Of a DNA stretch of 64,000 nucleotides, positions 44,501 to 51,472 are shown piece by piece. The stretch covers positions 29,662,501 to 29,726,500 of the forward strand of contig NC_092593.1 in assembly GCF_047663525.1 (NCBI RefSeq), read 5' to 3'. Both the position numbers and the translations under genes were made by a program. The stretch comes from Anas platyrhynchos (Eukaryota; Chordata; Aves; Anseriformes; Anatidae). The notes below the pieces were generated by a model. That model saw only the letters and a program-made list of their open reading frames with translations. It was not told where the DNA came from and made no database searches. Positions within the stretch are counted from its first letter, which is position 1. Every line of letters starts with the position of its first letter.

Positions 44501-47500
44501 TTCCATGCTGCCTGTCCCTTCTGAAGAGCCTATAGCCAGGCATCGCAGCACTCCAGTCATGAGACTGGTCCCACCACGTTTCCGTGATGGCAACCAAGTC
44601 GTAGCCTGCCCGCTGCACGATGGCTTCCAGCTCCTCCTGTTTGTTACCCATGCTGCGTGCATTGGTGTAGATGCACTTCAGCTGGGCCTTTACCTTATCC
44701 TCCGGCCTTGCCACTGCTCCCCCTGGTACAGCCCCAACAGTCCTCGCTCCAGCCCCATCCCCCTTCTTACCTAGTTTAAAGCCCTATCAATGAGCCCCGC
44801 CAGCTCCTGGCCCAGGATCCTTTTTCCCCTAAAGGATAGGGACCCGTCTACGGCCACCAGACCAGGTGCTGAGTAAACTGCCCCATGGTCGAAAAACCCA
44901 AGATTTCTGCGTAGGCACCAGCCCCGGAGCCACGTGTTTAACAGGTGGGCTTTCGTTGTCCTCTCCGTACCCCTTCCTGTCAACGTAGGGACGGATGAAA
45001 AAACTACTTGCACTCCTGCTCCGTCCACTAACCGTCCCAGTCCCCTAAAGTCTCTTTTGATAGCCTTCAGGCTTCTGTTGTCAATGTCATCAGTGCCCGC
45101 CTGGATTATCAGGAGCGGATAATAATCAGAGGGGCGCACCAGGTTGGGGAGCTTCCTGGCCACGTCCCTGACCCTGGCCCCAGGGAGGCAGCAGACTTCC
45201 CTACGGGTAGGGTCAGGCCGACAAATAGGGCCCTCTGTCCCCCTAAGGACAGAGTCTCCCACGACAATCACCCTTCTTTCTTTCTTGGTGGAGGCAGTTC
45301 TGATGCGTGGAGTCGACCTCCTCGCCCTAGGCATCCTCCTGGGAACACTTTCTATCTCTTCCTCAGCTACCGCTTCTATGTGGAAGAAGTCTGTATAGAA
45401 CACTCAGCTAACTAAAAGAAAATAATATACATTTAAATTAATAAATTATCAGACAAAGATTATCCAAATAAAATCTCCATACAGCTTGTACATATTATAG
45501 GACTTCACTGTGAAATATACACAATTTGTTCACATTCATAACTTCAAGGGTTTTCAACTAATATATCCAGAATGTATTTGTGTGGGGATCTGGCTCAAAC
45601 TCTGCTAAGGATCACATATTATATTTCTGTTAATATTATTAATAATTATTATTATAAGTGGTGACTCAACACAGTATATCTTGCGTAATGAGTGTCAATG
45701 TCTGTCACAAATAAGCTCTGAAAGTATGTAAAATAAATAAATATGTAACTATGTATATAAAATATATATAGTGATGTCATACCTTATTTAAGCAACACTT
45801 CCCAATCGCTTGAAGAAATTCATTTGTTTTTTCAGGTTCATGTCCAGCCACAACACGTGCTGGTTTTACTGCCAGTGGCTCTCCTGTTACCATTACAACA
45901 GCATCAATTGCCTTCTGAAGGAAGCTGATTTTGGCATCTTTATCCTAGAAAAACAACAATTAAGAAATAATATTGAGACTCTAAAATAATTCCATATACC
46001 ACCTAAAGATTAGGAAAGCTCCAACGGGAGGAATGGCTGCAGAAAGTGTCAGGACAATAAGAGCAGCTGAACTGTGGCTCACGAGGAAGCTTTGACACAG
46101 ATGCCAGGAGCCAAAGCATGGCTGAGCTCCCTGGGGATGAAGCACCACGAGCCACCCTGCCCACGCCTCAGGGTCACCCTGCGAGGGCTGGGAGCCCAGC
46201 TTAGACCTACCCCAAAGCAGTGGAGCCTCTTAGGAGAGCAGTTTCCAAACCTGGAACAAGGGATGCATTTGTGCCTAAATCTCTGTGCTGTTTTTAGACT
46301 CTCCAAGGTGAGTTGTGAATTTGGAGAGACTCAGGCATGCGGGGATTTGGGCATGTGGTTTGTAAGGTCAGGGAAGTGGGCTACCCTGCTTTAGTTAGCC
46401 ACTTATTTCTGATTAAGAAGTAACAGCTTCGAGCAAGGATGAATATTGAACTTCAATGGCCAAATTAAAAGTAGATTTTTGTGGTTTGTGTGGGTGGGTT
46501 TTGTATTGGTTTTATTATTATTATTATTTTCTTTTAAGTGTATTTATCATTGAGCTGCAGTACACTTTCTGATACTTTGTTTTCAAGAGAATAAATACAT
46601 GTTGCAGAAACTACAATTTTGTATAAGAAATGATGCAAGCATTACCAAAAGAAACACTAAAGAATAACAACAGGATTGTTACAAGCAGTTATTGCTCAGG
46701 AAGACAACTATGTTGCCAATTTTTCGACACAGGAGTCCCAGTCTTATGAGACTTGTGAGTCCAAACTGAGAGGCTTAACATGCTTATACACATACTTTAC
46801 AAACCAGACTTAACAGTGAGTAAAGAAAACATACAAAGGATGGTGGCCAAGAGATACAGGCACATACTTTATCTCCACAATTACCAGATGTGTTTTAGTT
46901 TTACAATTACAATCAACTTTCCCCAAGTACCCTTTAGCAAAAGCGATGACTCTTGGTGATTACAGGAAAACATTACAAAAATAAGAGCGAAACAAAACAA
47001 CACCCACCAACTAAAATGTTATCGGACAGTTCACAGCACAGAGAATGAAATCATGGTGTGAAGTACTGGTGAGGGGGCGTGGATTTATTCATAAAGCAGA
47101 GTAAAATTCAAGGAATTTTACCAGTTCCATCACAGAAATTTACTTACTCATCCTTTACTTTATTGAGTGGAGATAAAGATACCTTACTAGCCTGTTAAAA
47201 AGCAAACCCACGTGAGAAGAGTTCTCTGTGTGTGTTTGAACAGGTGTTGGTTCGGAAGAGTATCAGCTACAAGATTTAAGCCAATAACCAAAAAGCTGAC
47301 CACTGACATTTCACTTTACTTCAGCAAAGCGAGCAGTTTTAACTACCCAGTAAAACACCTGATTCTGCACTGCACTTCTTTACCATCTGGGCATCTCAGG
47401 AGCATGGATCCATAACGATCTGGACCTAATTTGACAGACATACCAAAATAAAGGAGAGCACCAGAAGCCAGTAATTCCTCATCTGAGCAAGGACACTATT

Positions 47501-50500
47501 CTTCAAAGGCCATCTGGCAGCATTATCTGCTCCTGTGGCACTGGAGCTCTGTGTGGCTGTCCGTGTGATATCCCAAGTCCCAGAGCTGCTCCATAAACAA
47601 GACCTGGGTTGTGCTGCAAGCATGTAAATGATAACTAAATGCGTGGGAAGACGGTCTCCAGAGCCAGGGCACTTCCTGTCTTCAACTCTTCCGAACAGAT
47701 TAAAACAAACAACTGCCACATAGCTAGGATTTTCAGATGTCTCCATCAACATCAGGGCCACTTCACCCTCACCAGTGAACCCTGCATTCAAAAACAAAAA
47801 AGGAAGGAAATGTTGCACCCTCCTTTGATTAAAATAGTTGTCCGTCTTTTCACGGACATATGCAATCTGTTAATTCAGGGAAGGAAGCAGGACACTATTC
47901 TAAATCAAACATTTTAAGATAAAAGTTATCCAGAAGTCCCTCCGATATCCTTGTCTTTTTCATCAGTTACGTCATCAGTGCTTTCTGTCTGAACAAGAAA
48001 TCTTCATGAAGCCAGTGAGAAACCTACAGATCCCACCTGGATCAGTAAATAAAGTTCTACCAGAATAAAGACAAACATCTGAAACAGTGCAGTGAGCTTT
48101 AAAACCACCAAATAAAAGTCATTTTCTATTAAACAAAGGCTGTGCCATGTGGGAGAGGTGAGTTGAAACCCAACCCAAAATGGTTGCTGCACACATGAAC
48201 GCCACCATGCAGCTCTGAAAGGGATTTCAAGACCAAGAGCCAGCCCCAACAGCCACAGAGGCTGACCAGGACACTGCCGTGGCTTTGGGCTTTCGTAGTT
48301 TCAGCCTGTGCTTCTTGAGATCTTTAACTGCAGCCAGTGATTCTTCCCGGCCCACAGCAAGCAGACTGGATGACGGCACTAGGAGGGCTATTTCACAGCG
48401 AGCACAAACCTTTCTGTTCTTGCAGAAAGCACCCTGTCCATTCCAGGTCTGTGTGCCCGTTGCCAGATCATCACACCAGAAGAGCATCGTTCCCAGAGAT
48501 ACACAAAACAGATCTCCATCATGTATACAGCGATCACAGCGTGTATGCCAGCTGCTGCTCTCAGCCTCCAGCCATCTGCAGGTAGCTTTGGTCTCCACAG
48601 AAAGATTCCTCCCCTCCTACCACAAAATGCTAACTCTCCTGATTTTCTTAAACTCCAACAGAAATCACAGTAAGGAAGCATCCCTTGACAGACAAATCTT
48701 TCTCCCAACTTATGCTTTGAAAAGAGGTACACAAGCTAGAGACATTTTCCCCAGCATTTTCATCTCCTTTTCCTGAACCCCTGAACACAAGATCTTATGG
48801 ACTGCAGGAAAAAGCTCGAAAAGAGCTACTTAGGAGGTTGGTGCAACTTCACAGATACCACGGTATGTAGATATTTGTATCTACATACAAAGACCTGCCT
48901 CAGAGCTGCTAGGAAATGGTTTTTCAATCGACAAAAGAAAAAATGAATAATGCTCTGCAAACAAGAGACAGCACGAGCTTAGCTGCTCACCTTCACTGAC
49001 CCCATTGTCAAGCTTCAACAGGGAAAGTATGAGCAAAACCAATCAATTGTGTAATTAATTTTAGTTACCCCTGCAACAGCAGGAACAGTCACAGAAATAA
49101 ACGTACCTATAAGGCCAATAATTAGCTGTGAGCAGTGCATAAACCATCCGTGCAACTGGATGCAGGGTTGGCAAGCTGACGCTTTAGTTGCTATGTTAAA
49201 CAATCACCAAAGGATGTAGCTGTTTAACTAGCAACACTCCACAGGCATTGTGTGCCACGAGTGACACAAGTTTTGAATCAAGTTGGTTGGTGGGGAAGTC
49301 AGCAGCCCTGGCTCAGCAAAGAGGCAGACACTGGGAGAGCAAACACAGCCTGAAGTCATCTGTGCACTTAAGAAAAGCATTTCTCAGCAACAGCATTAAC
49401 TTCCCTCAGCAATTGGCCATCCACAGACAGCAGTAAAACTGCTGTAGAGTGCCTATAACAGATGAGTGCCTTATTATAATTGTATTATAAAGCAATAATA
49501 TTTAATGTATGTGTATACTGCACACAGATATGCCTGTATATACACACATTTTTTAAAAAGCAATAAATACAAGAACATGCATTTTATCGATAGACCTCCA
49601 GACTCAGGAAAAAGCTGTGTGCGGATTTCTAGTGTTTGAGATTTATTATCAGTGCCAGACTGCTTCAAGGCAAGTTCCCCACATAATGGTTATCATTATC
49701 TGCAGTACAGCAGACGTTTGGAAACCTAGGTTTAGTCATCGGTTAGATCTCTCTGTTTTGAGATGTGCACAGGAATAGTTCTTTAAACATGACAGCTTGT
49801 TTGTGTCCACCCACTGAGCTATACCTATAAATGTGATCTATAGGTGTTTACCCTACATGTTGCATAATTTAACCAACAGGCTGCAAATATCCTTTTAAAA
49901 CTTCTTCACAGTGTTAAGTTAAAGGCAGGCAGCAGAAGCTGAACACAAAAAAGACCAGAAAGGCCTTGTGGCAAATTTCAAAGTGTTCACATTGAAGCTG
50001 GATAAACAGGGAAGTTTCATACCCACCTTGACATTATCTGATTTCAATTCAAACTCTGTGTAAAGTCCTTTCATAAAACCTGTCACTCTGATCACCTGGA
50101 AGACAGAAGAAAAGGCACAAGTTAGGAGCACTCAAAGGTTTCTGTGGGATAATACTCAGGCGGCAGCAGCAGGCATAAGGGCCTGCTTCACTTCCAGAGG
50201 CAGTGCAGCATTTGGCAGGATCGGGGCTGCTCGTGTCTGTGCACCAGGGAGACGTAATCCTTGCTTACAGCTCCGGCCTCCCTCCTGTTTAATTCCACTT
50301 TTAACCTTGGCAGACGTGGGACACCCGCAGCGTTAACGCGGGCACACGCACTTCAAAGACAGCTTTCTGCTGTTACCTCTGACCTCTTCGTGCACAGCCA
50401 CGTGTGGAACCAGAAGCTCAAGGAACTGATACGTATATAACAAAAACAGATAAAAATCCTACTGTCTCCCCAGTGACCTCTTTGTGCACAGCCACATATG

Positions 50501-51273
50501 GAACCAGAAGCTCGGGGAACTGATAGATATATATTTGAAAATAAATTAAGAAACTATTATCTCCCCTGTGATGTCTTTCAGCACAGCCGCGTATAGACCC
50601 AGAAGCTCGGGAAATTGATACACACATATATATTAAAATAAATAGAGAACTACTGTCCCCCTGCTGATGTCTTTGTACACAGTGAAGTATGGAACCAGAA
50701 ACTTGTGGAATTGACACATATATATTAAAAATAAATAAAAAAATACTATCCCCCCACTGTCCTCTTCATGCACAATCGCATATGGAACCAGAAGCTCGGG
50801 GAACTGATAGATATATATTAAAAATAAATTTAAAATAACTACTAAACCTCCACTGACCTCTTCATGCACAGCTCCATATGGAACCAGAAGCTCAGGGCAC
50901 AGACACGTATATATTAAAAATAATTTAAAAAACACTGTCTGCCCTCTGAGCAACTCGTGCCCAGCCACGTACGGAAACAGAAACTCGTGGGACCGCCAGA
51001 TACATTCTCAAAGCTCACGGAACCGACCCGTATTAATCAACCCACCCCCAAAATCCCCTGAAACCACCCCAAAATCCCCTCCCCCCCCCCAACCCCCCGC
51101 AGGGGGCGCGCTGCCGGCCCGGCCCCCGTTGCCTAGCGACGGCGGCGCACCTCGGCGATGAGGTCGTGCAGGTAGCGGAAGGGCGGCCTGCTCAGCAGCC
51201 GGTCGGTGAGCGGCGGCCGCCGGATCACCCGGCCCAGGGCCTCCCGCGTCTGCCTCAGCACCGCCTCGTTCAT
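5387..51273 (-). CDS. TRAF3IP1: TRAF3IP1 (IFT54 / MIP-T3), complete 15-coding-exon gene
   Basis: TRAF3-interacting protein 1 is subunit IFT54 of intraflagellar transport complex B. It binds tubulin and IFT20 at the ciliary base and axoneme; loss in human causes ciliopathy (Senior-Loken type). Fifteen exons join in phase into 2,016 nt (671 residues plus TGA; human is about 690). Residues 1-118 form the CH-like domain (starts [14 protein letters not shown], then [18 protein letters not shown], then [14 protein letters not shown]). Residues about 119-350 are Lys/Glu/Asp/Arg-rich and low in complexity. Residues 436-464 hold the conserved [15 protein letters not shown] motif. Residues about 517-671 are the coiled coil with [14 protein letters not shown] and a C-terminus ending INLSSRR. 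Every intron is GT-AG. The start is the first ATG in the CpG island and matches the known N-terminus. The young CR1, the solo LTR and the minisatellite all lie in introns, so the frame is intact. Confidence 0.97.
5553..8101 (-). other. TRAF3IP1: TRAF3IP1 intron 14
   Basis: Non-coding, 2.5 kb. Contains an A-run of 21 at 6591-6611. No recognisable exon, RNA gene or complete mobile element was seen. Confidence 0.8.
8102..8325 (-). CDS. TRAF3IP1: TRAF3IP1 coding exon 14
   Basis: Residues 543-617. Acceptor gttag, donor AG|gtcagt. Contains [18 protein letters not shown], then [18 protein letters not shown] and [14 protein letters not shown], the most conserved block of the IFT54 coiled coil. The heptad pattern is clear. 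Confidence 0.97.
8326..18615 (-). other. TRAF3IP1: TRAF3IP1 intron 13 (largest intron)
   Basis: 10.3 kb of AT-rich sequence without a recognisable exon. It holds simple repeats: a (tcca) patch near 8,885, a TG run at 10,911-10,927, a (CA)n at 13,351-13,368, a T-rich block at 14,610-14,655, and T-runs at 15,764-15,780 and 17,923-17,945. A 9 bp-arm palindrome lies at 16,258-16,279. No CR1 or LTR copy is clear by eye, though old fragments could be missed. Confidence 0.75.
17923..17945. repeat. T23 homopolymer
   Basis: Uninterrupted run of 23 T on the plus strand (poly-A on the transcribed sense of TRAF3IP1) inside intron 13, ending in a short A-run. It could be a retroposon tail remnant or a simple slippage repeat. 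Confidence 0.9.
18616..18692 (-). CDS. TRAF3IP1: TRAF3IP1 coding exon 13
   Basis: 77 bp with acceptor tcaccag and donor AGG|gtaaga. Encodes [20 protein letters not shown] and then KTTER, the start of the C-terminal helical region. The first two bases complete the glycine codon split with exon 12. Confidence 0.95.
18693..19312 (-). other. TRAF3IP1: TRAF3IP1 intron 12
   Basis: 620 bp, AT-rich, with a TA/CA-rich patch near 18,850-18,880. Nothing else identifiable. Confidence 0.8.
19313..19349 (-). CDS. TRAF3IP1: TRAF3IP1 coding exon 12 (37 bp microexon)
   Basis: Small exon encoding [13 protein letters not shown], corresponding to the human VTAVELEEEEKHG segment (same 13-residue length). The acceptor is a tandem TAGCAG (NAGNAG). 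Using the first AG keeps the human length; using the second would drop one glutamine. Donor G|gtatgt. It links the conserved acidic segment to the coiled coil. Confidence 0.88.
19499..19619 (-). CDS. TRAF3IP1: TRAF3IP1 coding exon 11
   Basis: 121 bp encoding [16 protein letters not shown], then the acidic [17 protein letters not shown] segment, ending MEM. It matches the human GSGKTVSNVI and [10 protein letters not shown] motifs. The donor is weak (ATG|gtctgt) and reading through it gives V-C-stop at once. Intron 11 (19,350-19,498) is only 149 bp. Confidence 0.94.
19620..20238 (-). other. TRAF3IP1: TRAF3IP1 intron 10
   Basis: 619 bp with a 17-base A-run near 19,996-20,012. No further features. 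Confidence 0.8.
20239..20325 (-). CDS. TRAF3IP1: TRAF3IP1 coding exon 10
   Basis: 87 bp, acceptor cttgcag, donor AG|gtaagg. Encodes [20 protein letters not shown] and then STEALLPE, the conserved proline/arginine motif that precedes the coiled coil in IFT54 (human [20 protein letters not shown]). Confidence 0.97.
20326..21063 (-). other. TRAF3IP1: TRAF3IP1 intron 9
   Basis: 738 bp of AT-rich sequence. No repeat or exon recognised. Confidence 0.8.
21064..21154 (-). CDS. TRAF3IP1: TRAF3IP1 coding exon 9
   Basis: 91 bp, acceptor ttaatag, donor AG|gtttgt. Encodes an acidic stretch, [20 protein letters not shown], then [10 protein letters not shown], before the RRIPRP motif. Poorly conserved in sequence, but its phase and position match the family. 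Confidence 0.92.
21155..26070 (-). other. TRAF3IP1: TRAF3IP1 intron 8
   Basis: 4.9 kb. Holds a probable CR1 fragment (24,700-24,905), a possible older CR1 tail (about 21,685-21,735), a T17 run at 23,398-23,414 and a (ttta) patch near 24,191-24,206. The open frames of 128 and 148 codons near 22.7-23.4 kb carry no recognised motif and are treated as chance. Confidence 0.75.
24700..24905 (-). repeat. CR1 LINE 3'-region fragment
   Basis: GC-rich island in an AT-rich intron. It reads like the complement of an older CR1 3' region: 'gggcagcctgtgccagggct' followed by text resembling the 'cccattgccccttgtcctgtcactgggcacca' block, here 'ctgggcaccacgggatgga'. Strongly diverged, so the boundaries are approximate. 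Confidence 0.6.
26071..26169 (-). CDS. TRAF3IP1: TRAF3IP1 coding exon 8
   Basis: 99 bp, acceptor cttttag, donor G|gtagga. Encodes [20 protein letters not shown] and then [12 protein letters not shown]. Both ends are phase 1, so the exon can be skipped without a frame change. Low family conservation; the call rests on good splice sites and phase continuity with exons 7 and 9. Confidence 0.8.
26170..31820 (-). other. TRAF3IP1: TRAF3IP1 intron 7
   Basis: 5.65 kb, AT-rich. Only small simple repeats (for example an aaat patch near 29,020-29,036) and a CA-loop hairpin at 28,122-28,145 were noticed. No exon or complete mobile element was seen. Confidence 0.75.
31821..31896 (-). CDS. TRAF3IP1: TRAF3IP1 coding exon 7
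   Basis: 76 bp encoding [20 protein letters not shown] and then KPGGE, a serine/basic segment of the variable middle region. Acceptor ttttaag, donor G|gtaact. The neighbouring AG two bases downstream would break the phase, so 31,896 is chosen as the start. Confidence 0.78.
35014..35057. repeat. 22 bp exact tandem duplication
   Basis: The unit cagtttgccttgagggtgaa plus cc occurs twice head to tail with no mismatch. It is a local duplication inside intron 6, with no coding effect seen. Confidence 0.9.
38353..38843 (+). mobile_element. Solo LTR of an avian endogenous retrovirus
   Basis: A 491 bp element that starts TGGTGCGGTGCTGTG and ends CCACAACA (TG..CA termini). It is flanked by a perfect 5 bp direct repeat gtatc at 38,348-38,352 and 38,844-38,848. 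The body resembles a common bird ERV LTR: a leader with 'gagaataatgctgacagcac', a mid section 'gactggctagacattgatca', a run containing 'attaagctgtctttacctca' (polyadenylation-like), and a purine block near the end. No internal retroviral genes lie beside it, so it is a recombined solo LTR. It sits in intron 6, antisense to TRAF3IP1. Confidence 0.88.
39180..39257 (-). CDS. TRAF3IP1: TRAF3IP1 coding exon 6
   Basis: 78 bp, phase 0 at both ends, acceptor gtttttag, donor GAG|gttagt. Encodes [20 protein letters not shown] and then CQPDNE. It belongs to the variable charged linker; the call rests on splice sites and phase. Confidence 0.8.
39258..40374 (-). other. TRAF3IP1: TRAF3IP1 intron 5
   Basis: 1.1 kb of AT-rich sequence with no recognised feature. 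Confidence 0.8.
40375..40839 (-). CDS. TRAF3IP1: TRAF3IP1 coding exon 5 (large charged exon)
   Basis: 465 bp (155 codons, residues 166-320), acceptor ttttag, donor AAG|gtaatt. Almost every residue is Lys, Glu, Asp, Arg, Gln or Asn, with alternating runs such as [20 protein letters not shown]. The same kind of low-complexity KE/RD region is present in mammalian IFT54 and is thought to be disordered. The coding strand is nearly all purine. Intron 4 (40,840-40,982) is only 143 bp. Confidence 0.93.
40983..41123 (-). CDS. TRAF3IP1: TRAF3IP1 coding exon 4
   Basis: 141 bp, residues 119-165, acceptor cttgcag, donor GAG|gtaggc. Encodes [20 protein letters not shown], matching human LSSDDAVRRVLAGEKGE, then a charged tail. 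It closes the CH-like domain. Confidence 0.97.
41916..44714 (-). CDS. CR1 ORF2: AP-like endonuclease and reverse transcriptase
   Basis: An uninterrupted 932-codon frame. Residues 1-225 are the APE-type endonuclease that nicks target [18 protein letters not shown] near 16-30, catalytic-site AITETWWD near 41-48, [11 protein letters not shown] near 145, and the SDHEMVEF block near 214-221. The reverse transcriptase follows: [53 protein letters not shown] near 577-589, [20 protein letters not shown], and the catalytic FADD motif near 665. The C-terminal CR1 region ends [14 protein letters not shown]. All key acidic residues are present, so the protein could be catalytically competent if expressed. 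ORF1 is truncated and the 5' promoter region is missing, so self-mobilisation of this copy is unlikely. Confidence 0.95.
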   Translation of the reverse strand: MARPEDKVKAQLKCIYTNARSMGNKQEELEAIVQRAGYDLVAITETWWDQSHDWSAAMPGYRLFRRDRQHGRGGGVALYIRESFDVVELEARNDKIESLWVRIGRDNKASVLVGVCYRPPNQDEETDEEFYRQLTEVAKSSALVLVGDFNFPDISWKHNTAQRKQSRRFLEKVEDSFLTQLISEPTRGGAVLDLLFTNREGLVEDVIVGNSLGQSDHEMVEFSILGGARKGTSKTTVLDFRRADFRLLRTLVGGVPWEAVLKGRGVQEGWVLFKRQILMAQERSIPMCPKMSHRGRRPAWLNRELWLELRRKKRVYNLWKIGQATREDYKDVARLCRDKIRKAKAHLELKLATAVKDNKKRFYKYINTKRRTKENLHPLLDAGGNLVTRDEEKAEVLNAFFASVFSGKTGCSPDTQYPELVEGDGEQDVALTIHEELVGDLLRHLDVHKSMGPDGIHPRVLRELAEELAKPLSIIYQQSWLSGEVPADWRLANVTPIYKKGRRADPGNYRPVSLTSVPGKLMEQILLGVIMRHLKGKQAIRPSQHGFMEGRSCLTNLISFYDKVTRWVDEGKAVDVVYLDFSKAFDTVSHSILLKKLAALGLDWRTLRWVRNWLDSRAQRVVVNGAKSSWRPVTSGVPQGSVLGPVLFNIFINDLDEGIECTLSKFADDTKLGACVDLLEGRKALQEDLDRLHRWAEVNCMKFNKAKCRVLHLGRNNPKKSYRLGEEWLESCQAEKDLGVMVDSRLNMSQQCAQVAKKANGILACIRNTVTSRAREVIVPLYSALVRPHLEYCVQFWAPRYKKDIEVLERVQRRATKLVRGLESKSYEERLKELGLFSLEKRRLRGDLITLYKYIKGGSSEMGVGLFSHVPGDRTRGNGLKLRQGSFRLDVRKNFFTERVVRHWNRLPREVVESPSLEVFRRRLDVELRDMV
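44771..45396 (-). pseudogene. CR1 ORF1, 5'-truncated (SGNH/esterase-like domain)
   Basis: An open frame of about 209 codons with no ATG at its start: the upstream in-frame triplet is a GTG preceded directly by TGA in flanking sequence. What remains is the esterase-like domain of CR1 ORF1, with the nucleophile block [10 protein letters not shown], a central IIQAGTDDI block, and a C-terminal region containing [18 protein letters not shown]. The usual N-terminal nucleic-acid-binding part is missing. It ends 56 bp before the ORF2 start codon, the normal CR1 arrangement. Confidence 0.85.
45783..45944 (-). CDS. TRAF3IP1: TRAF3IP1 coding exon 3
   Basis: 162 bp, phase 0 at both ends, residues 65-118, acceptor ttctag, donor AAG|gtatga. 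Contains [40 protein letters not shown] and [14 protein letters not shown]. It is the core of the CH-like tubulin-binding domain and is nearly identical to mammalian IFT54. Confidence 0.98.
45945..50026 (-). other. TRAF3IP1: TRAF3IP1 intron 2
   Basis: 4.1 kb. A moderately GC-rich patch lies at 46,020-46,390, and a small att repeat near 46,515-46,530. The antisense frame of 165 codons near 48.3-48.8 kb shows no known motif. No further exon was seen. Confidence 0.75.
50027..50095 (-). CDS. TRAF3IP1: TRAF3IP1 coding exon 2
   Basis: 69 bp, 23 codons, [20 protein letters not shown] and then NVK, matching human [23 protein letters not shown]. Acceptor gtcttccag, donor AAG|gtgggt. Part of the CH-like domain. 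Confidence 0.98.
50380..51040. repeat. Minisatellite, about seven units of 93-96 bp
   Basis: Units begin near 50,380, 50,474, 50,569, 50,665, 50,758, 50,854 and 50,947. Each has the core gtgcacagccacatatggaa then ccagaagctc, followed by an AT-rich part (tgatagatatatatt, then aaaataaat) and a short C-rich end. The units differ by 10-25 percent by eye, so the array is not very recent. It fills most of the 1.05 kb intron 1. The period is not a multiple of three; apparent repeated peptides on the minus strand are by-products. Confidence 0.93.
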
Positions 51274-51450
51274 GGCCGCCTCACAACGACAACGCCGCCG
51301 CCCTCGCCGCCGCCACAGCCCCGCCGCCCGCCAGCCACCGGCCGTCCCGGCCTGCCCCGCGCTGCACAGCGGCCCCAGTGCGCAGGCGCGCGCTGTTGCT
51401 AGGCACGGCGCGGCGCGGCCCTAGCAACCGGCCCCGCCGCCATCTTAGGG
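51060..51450 (-). promoter_or_regulatory. TRAF3IP1: TRAF3IP1 CpG-rich promoter with X-box-like motifs
   Basis: Very GC- and CpG-rich sequence around the first exon. No TATA box is seen. X-box/RFX-like motifs occur at 51,128-51,140 (GTTGCCTAGCGAC), 51,395-51,406 (GTTGCTAGGCAC) and 51,420-51,428 (CCTAGCAAC). A YY1-like CCGCCATCTT lies at 51,437-51,446. RFX factors acting on X-boxes are the established regulators of ciliary genes, which fits IFT54. The start site is probably within 51,280-51,430. Confidence 0.75.
51151..51273 (-). CDS. TRAF3IP1: TRAF3IP1 coding exon 1
   Basis: 123 bp, 41 codons from the start ATG at 51,273-51,271. Encodes [40 protein letters not shown] and E, close to the human N-terminus. 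Donor GAG|gtgcgc. Confidence 0.98.
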
Positions 51451-51472
51451 GCCCGGGTGGGTGGTAGGGTTG

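Larger units (their letters stand above)
41838..45398 (-). mobile_element. CR1 LINE, near full length, coding-intact ORF2
   Basis: A non-LTR retrotransposon in the same orientation as TRAF3IP1. In CR1 sense it carries a 5'-truncated ORF1, a 56 bp gap, a complete ORF2, and a short 3' UTR. The 3' UTR ends in the conserved CR1 tail (complement of 'agaatctctaggttggaaga'). The GC content is clearly above that of the surrounding intron. The 5' border near 45,390-45,405 lies inside ORF1, as usual for target-primed reverse transcription. No target-site duplication is evident, which is normal for CR1. The lack of any stop or frameshift over 2.8 kb implies a recent insertion. Confidence 0.95.
41124..45782 (-). 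other. TRAF3IP1: TRAF3IP1 intron 3
   Basis: 4.66 kb, of which about 3.56 kb is the CR1 insertion (41,838-45,398). Without it the intron would be near 1.1 kb. The flanks are ordinary AT-rich sequence; an att-rich simple repeat lies at about 45,632-45,656. Confidence 0.85.

Noticed and set aside
42348-45398. Several plus-strand open frames of 60-141 codons
   Set aside because: They are antisense shadows of the CR1 ORF1/ORF2 coding region.
50418-50968. Minus-strand frames with repeated ELLVPY..VHE-like peptides
   Set aside because: They reflect the 95 bp minisatellite; the period is not a multiple of three, and the region is intronic.
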